Below, one piece after another: positions 60,816 to 64,000 of a stretch of DNA of 64,000 nt. Each line of letters starts with the position of its first letter. Position 1 is the first letter of the stretch. The translations under genes and the position numbers were made by a program. This stretch comes from Ashinkailepas kermadecensis (lineage: Eukaryota > Arthropoda > Thecostraca > Neolepadidae). The notes beneath the pieces were generated by a model that was not told where the DNA came from, ran no database searches, and saw only the letters and a list, made by a program, of their open reading frames with translations. Location of the stretch: NCBI GenBank assembly GCA_034440615.1, contig JAOTOM010004358.1, positions 186,001 to 250,000 on the forward strand, given 5' to 3'.

Positions 60816-62140
60816 GTTGGCATTGACGGGGAATCCTTCTAATTAGCGGCGCTAGATTATGATTTTGCTTACATGGGACGAGCTTTTGCATGAAGGGAAA
60901 TGAAGCACGCAGATATTCTGTAGGGCTAGGGTTCGGCCACCACAACTTGTGCTATGGTTGATCACTTTTCTATCCAACCAGCCATAGGAAATACGGAACA
61001 CGTTCACGGCTTAGGGACAGGGTGCAGGCCCCCAGACTCTCACTGGCATGAACAGCGTGGAATCAGGGGCAGAGGCAGAGGGCATGTCCCCTGAATTGAA
61101 TAATTTGAACCTTGACCCTACGGCGGTGCATGACAAATATTGAGCTAAAATTGACGTTTTCCCCACCCACTTGCACCCACCGGCCAAAATGCGTGGTGCC
61201 GTCCTGCTTCTTGAGGTGTGCATACGGGTGTTGATTTTTGAAAATTACTGGGGGGGGGATACATGAAGGCAATGGGCAGACCCAAATGGATTTGGGAGCC
61301 ACACTCCATAAGGTCCCGTGTTAAAAGTTGAAATTATGGGGAAGCCAACATTGAGGGGGAACTTGCCCCCTCAGAAGGATGTAAAGCAACACCCCTGGGT
61401 GTGCATATGATCAGGGTAGGTGATTGGTTATCAAAACCAATCAATTGAATATGTTGCCGAACAGTGAAATGACTTGACCCGCACTGGGGTGAGTGATAGC
61501 GATGCCAGTTCTAAGCTCGGCTCCATGCTTCTCCAGAGACTATTCTCGGCGAGCACACGTCGCCAGGACTCCGTAAGCCTAGCTTTGACAAGGACAGACC
61601 TCGACTATGTCCGGATCCTCGCGAAATACATGATGATAAATTGGTCTGTCGAGTTGAATTGGACTCTAACACATGGCGGAAACTTTCAATGAGCTTCGGA
61701 TGTCTGTTGAGCTGGTCGGATTTTTGGGCATGGTGAACACAGAACGCTGCATTCATCTCTCTGGATTGGGGGAAGGACCACATAGGGTTCCATGTTAAAA
61801 GTTGAGTGAGGCCACAGCCAACATTGGTGGTGGTGTGGGAAGCAGTGCATCCATTCCAAAGGCATACAATGCTACTGCCCCTGGTTGCTGGCTTCGATAC
61901 TAAACATTTTTTGACGGGATGGGTGCCGTGTTACAAAGAAGAAAACGATAAATTTGCAACATATATATTGAGTCAATACATTTGCATGAATGGATGAGTG
62001 TTTAATGGATTTTGAGAAAAAGTGTACAAATATCATGCTGATGAATGTCAGTAAGTTGATGTGATCCATCAGTTCTGTCAGAAATGCTTTTTCCTCATTT
62101 AGCAAGGAAAATATTACCATAAAGGAGCTTTGAGTGAGGT
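60816..62140. other. Sequence without recognisable features
   Basis: No gene, tandem repeat or copy of another element in this window is seen. Confidence 0.5.
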
Positions 62141-63716
62141 AATATGAAATGAAAAATGTATATTATTGCAGCTTAGTTTGGACACAAGATGTTACTCAAA
62201 TTTTTCCTCTTTCAAGGACAAAATCAGTCAGCTAGGTTAGGTTAGGTTTGGGTAAATATACATAAGAAACCCCAAAGCCAATGTTTAGTTAAAACATGTG
62301 GTTCTGGTGTTTCCTGATGTGATTTGAAGGAATGTTATATTTATTTTATGGGAAGTGAAAACTTTCTGAGATACAAGCAGTTCAAGTTGATGTGCAGATA
62401 TCCTAACAAACAGTAATTTGACGAAGGAAATAATATTAATATCATTCAAGTAACATTTTTGAAACACTAGAAAAACATCTTTTTGACAATGCAGGCACAT
62501 GTTATTCCCCAGCCCTCAACAAATATGGGAAGTGTGAGGAAAATGGGGTTTTCGATGATTAACAAAGAATATTGATGTCAGATTATTAAAAAAAAAATAT
62601 CCTAACTGAATCCAACCTAACCTACTGATGTTAGATCGCCTATAACATCCCGCTGTTCAATCATCTAAAACCTACCGATGTTGGATGTTGGATGTTACAT
62701 GTGATTTCCCAAAGAAATGGTACAGGTATTGTACCTTAATCGTACCATTGTACCAATCATACACTGTACATTAATTCACAATGTGATCTGGACATTCAGT
62801 TAATGGAATATATATATATATATATTATATATATTATTTTTTATTTTTTATTTATATTATTTTTTTTTATTATTATTTTTTTTTCTATATATCTATATAT
62901 ATATATATATATATATATGTTTTTTATTTATTTATTACTAAACCTGGTTTTGGTTTTCATGCTTGAATGCTAATCCTGTCTTCTTCCCATCTTTGACTAT
63001 TTCCATGTAGCCTTGTTCTTCATTCAAAACAGTTTGATGGAAAGTATTTTTAGGACACTGGGAAGAAGTTGCTAGGTAATTTTGAAGAAGTCCAGTCCAT
63101 ACATTTGTCTCCCAATTTGTCTTCATTGGGGCTTCTTACATATAAATACCAAGGTTTTTGGAATTTGGAAACTAAAAAAGATGCAACACAATGTTTTCTC
63201 CTGAAAAAGATACTAGGCTAGGTTTGGTTTGATGAGGATTGGTAGTGCTAACTTGAGCAGCATTGTTGTATATATTATAGCAAAGCTATTCAAAGGCTGG
63301 GTTTGGTTTGCTTATGTTGTTTGTATATTTAACATTATTCTGCATCATCTACTACCCCTCTCAAAGCCCAATTTTGGCATTACTTTGCTTCCCAGCTGAA
63401 AAGTATGTATTTGTGCTGGAATCTAATGGTAACATCATTTTAATCACATTCAGAAACATGCTTTCACAATTTTTTCTTGCAACTGTCACCTCAGCTAAAA
63501 TGCAAATCTTCTTCAGCATGTACAATTGTAAAAACCTCATCTAGCAAAGCATAGCCTACCCTTGCCTGGCCTCTTTAACAAAAAATAATTTCCAACCTTC
63601 AAAAAATTATCTAGAAATTGAGCAAGTTAAAGAAACACCTAACTTATCCTAACCTCATTTTAGCTTTATCCAGGAAAAAGAGTGTAAAACATAACTCGTG
63701 AACACTCCAAACTGCA
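62141..63716. repeat. Third, diverged copy of the TTAGG-rich repeat
   Basis: Contains ggttaggttagg at 62233, ccaacctaacctac at 62610, a (TA)n tract (62808-62920) and, on the minus strand at 62938-63126, a frame with VWTGLLQNYLATSS related to those at 46.0 and 52.2 kb. It shares gaagaagttg...gtccagtccat phrasing with them. Confidence 0.6.
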
Positions 63717-63717
63717 G

Positions 63718-64000
63718 CCCCCCCCGACGAGGCACCACCTTTCCGTGGTGGGGGGGTTGCGTTCCCCAATGACCCGGCGACCATCTTACCGGCGAAGGGT
63801 GAGACTAAGAGTGCCTCACTCGTCCTTCCATCCATACTCTCCCATTCCAATGCCCATCTCATCTCAACATCCATGTCCTCCACCTGGCCCTGCAACACCA
63901 ACTCTCCCTATCATGAGCAGGTAGGACAACTTCCCCGGTCCTGCCCTCCAGCTCAGTTTTATCGGGGTAGTCGCGCCCCTTCGGCCCGTCCCCCGGGGTT
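63718..64000 (+). mobile_element. LINE-E 5' UTR, cut by the window edge
   Basis: Begins cccccgacgaggcaccacc, as does LINE-A at 24112. From 63808 (gcctcactcgtccttcca) to the end it is nearly identical to 24400-24590. Relative to LINE-A it lacks about 200 bp near its start. The coding part would be beyond the window. Confidence 0.65.

Overview
The window is animal nuclear DNA, probably from an arthropod. The grounds are one multi-exon gene with GT-AG introns, an arthropod-like Spen protein, non-LTR and LTR retroelements, tRNA-derived SINEs, and many short runs of TTAGG, the arthropod telomere motif. A crustacean or chelicerate fits the GC-rich, Ala/Pro-rich coding style, but this is an inference and the species is not recognised.

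1-23.9 kb: the 3' part of one gene, the ortholog of split ends (spen / SPEN / SHARP). Ten exons on the + strand (2321 to 22822) join in consistent phase into about 3905 residues. They hold the fourth RRM (exons 1-2), a giant low-complexity middle (exons 3-5), and the C-terminal SPOC co-repressor domain (exons 8-10). RRM1-3 and the promoter lie upstream of the window. Several introns are filled by tandem arrays: a 19/22-bp array before the RRM4 exon, a hexanucleotide, 3 x 56 bp, a 55-bp array before exon 7, a 15-bp array, and a 3.5-kb 17-bp minisatellite. In two introns the repeat unit itself carries the splice acceptor of the next exon.

23.9-39.8 kb: a retroelement nest. A two-ORF LINE (LINE-A: 5'UTR, ORF1 with CCHC knuckles, ORF2 with endonuclease, RT and RNase H start) is split in its 5'UTR by a minus-strand Gypsy element with 195-bp LTRs, a CATA target duplication and a tRNA-Leu-like primer site. 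A SINE with an 18-bp target duplication interrupts its RT. A second degraded copy (LINE-B) follows and stops at the start of its RNase H.

39.8-58.6 kb: 18.7 kb of AT-rich nested repeats bounded by inverted hAT-like termini (CAGGGGTGTCGATTT). It contains an approximately 1.2-kb segmental duplication, TTAGG-rich blocks, degenerate GGGGCCCC/AAAATCGC arrays and a 35-bp minisatellite. At its right edge the C-terminal half of a LINE RNase H/ORF2 resumes.

58.6-64 kb: LINE fragments, a tRNA-like pol III unit, another TTAGG-rich repeat, and at the window edge the 5'UTR of a further LINE copy. spen is the only host protein gene I can support. Every mobile element that can be read is broken. LTR similarity and exact target duplications point to fairly recent activity.
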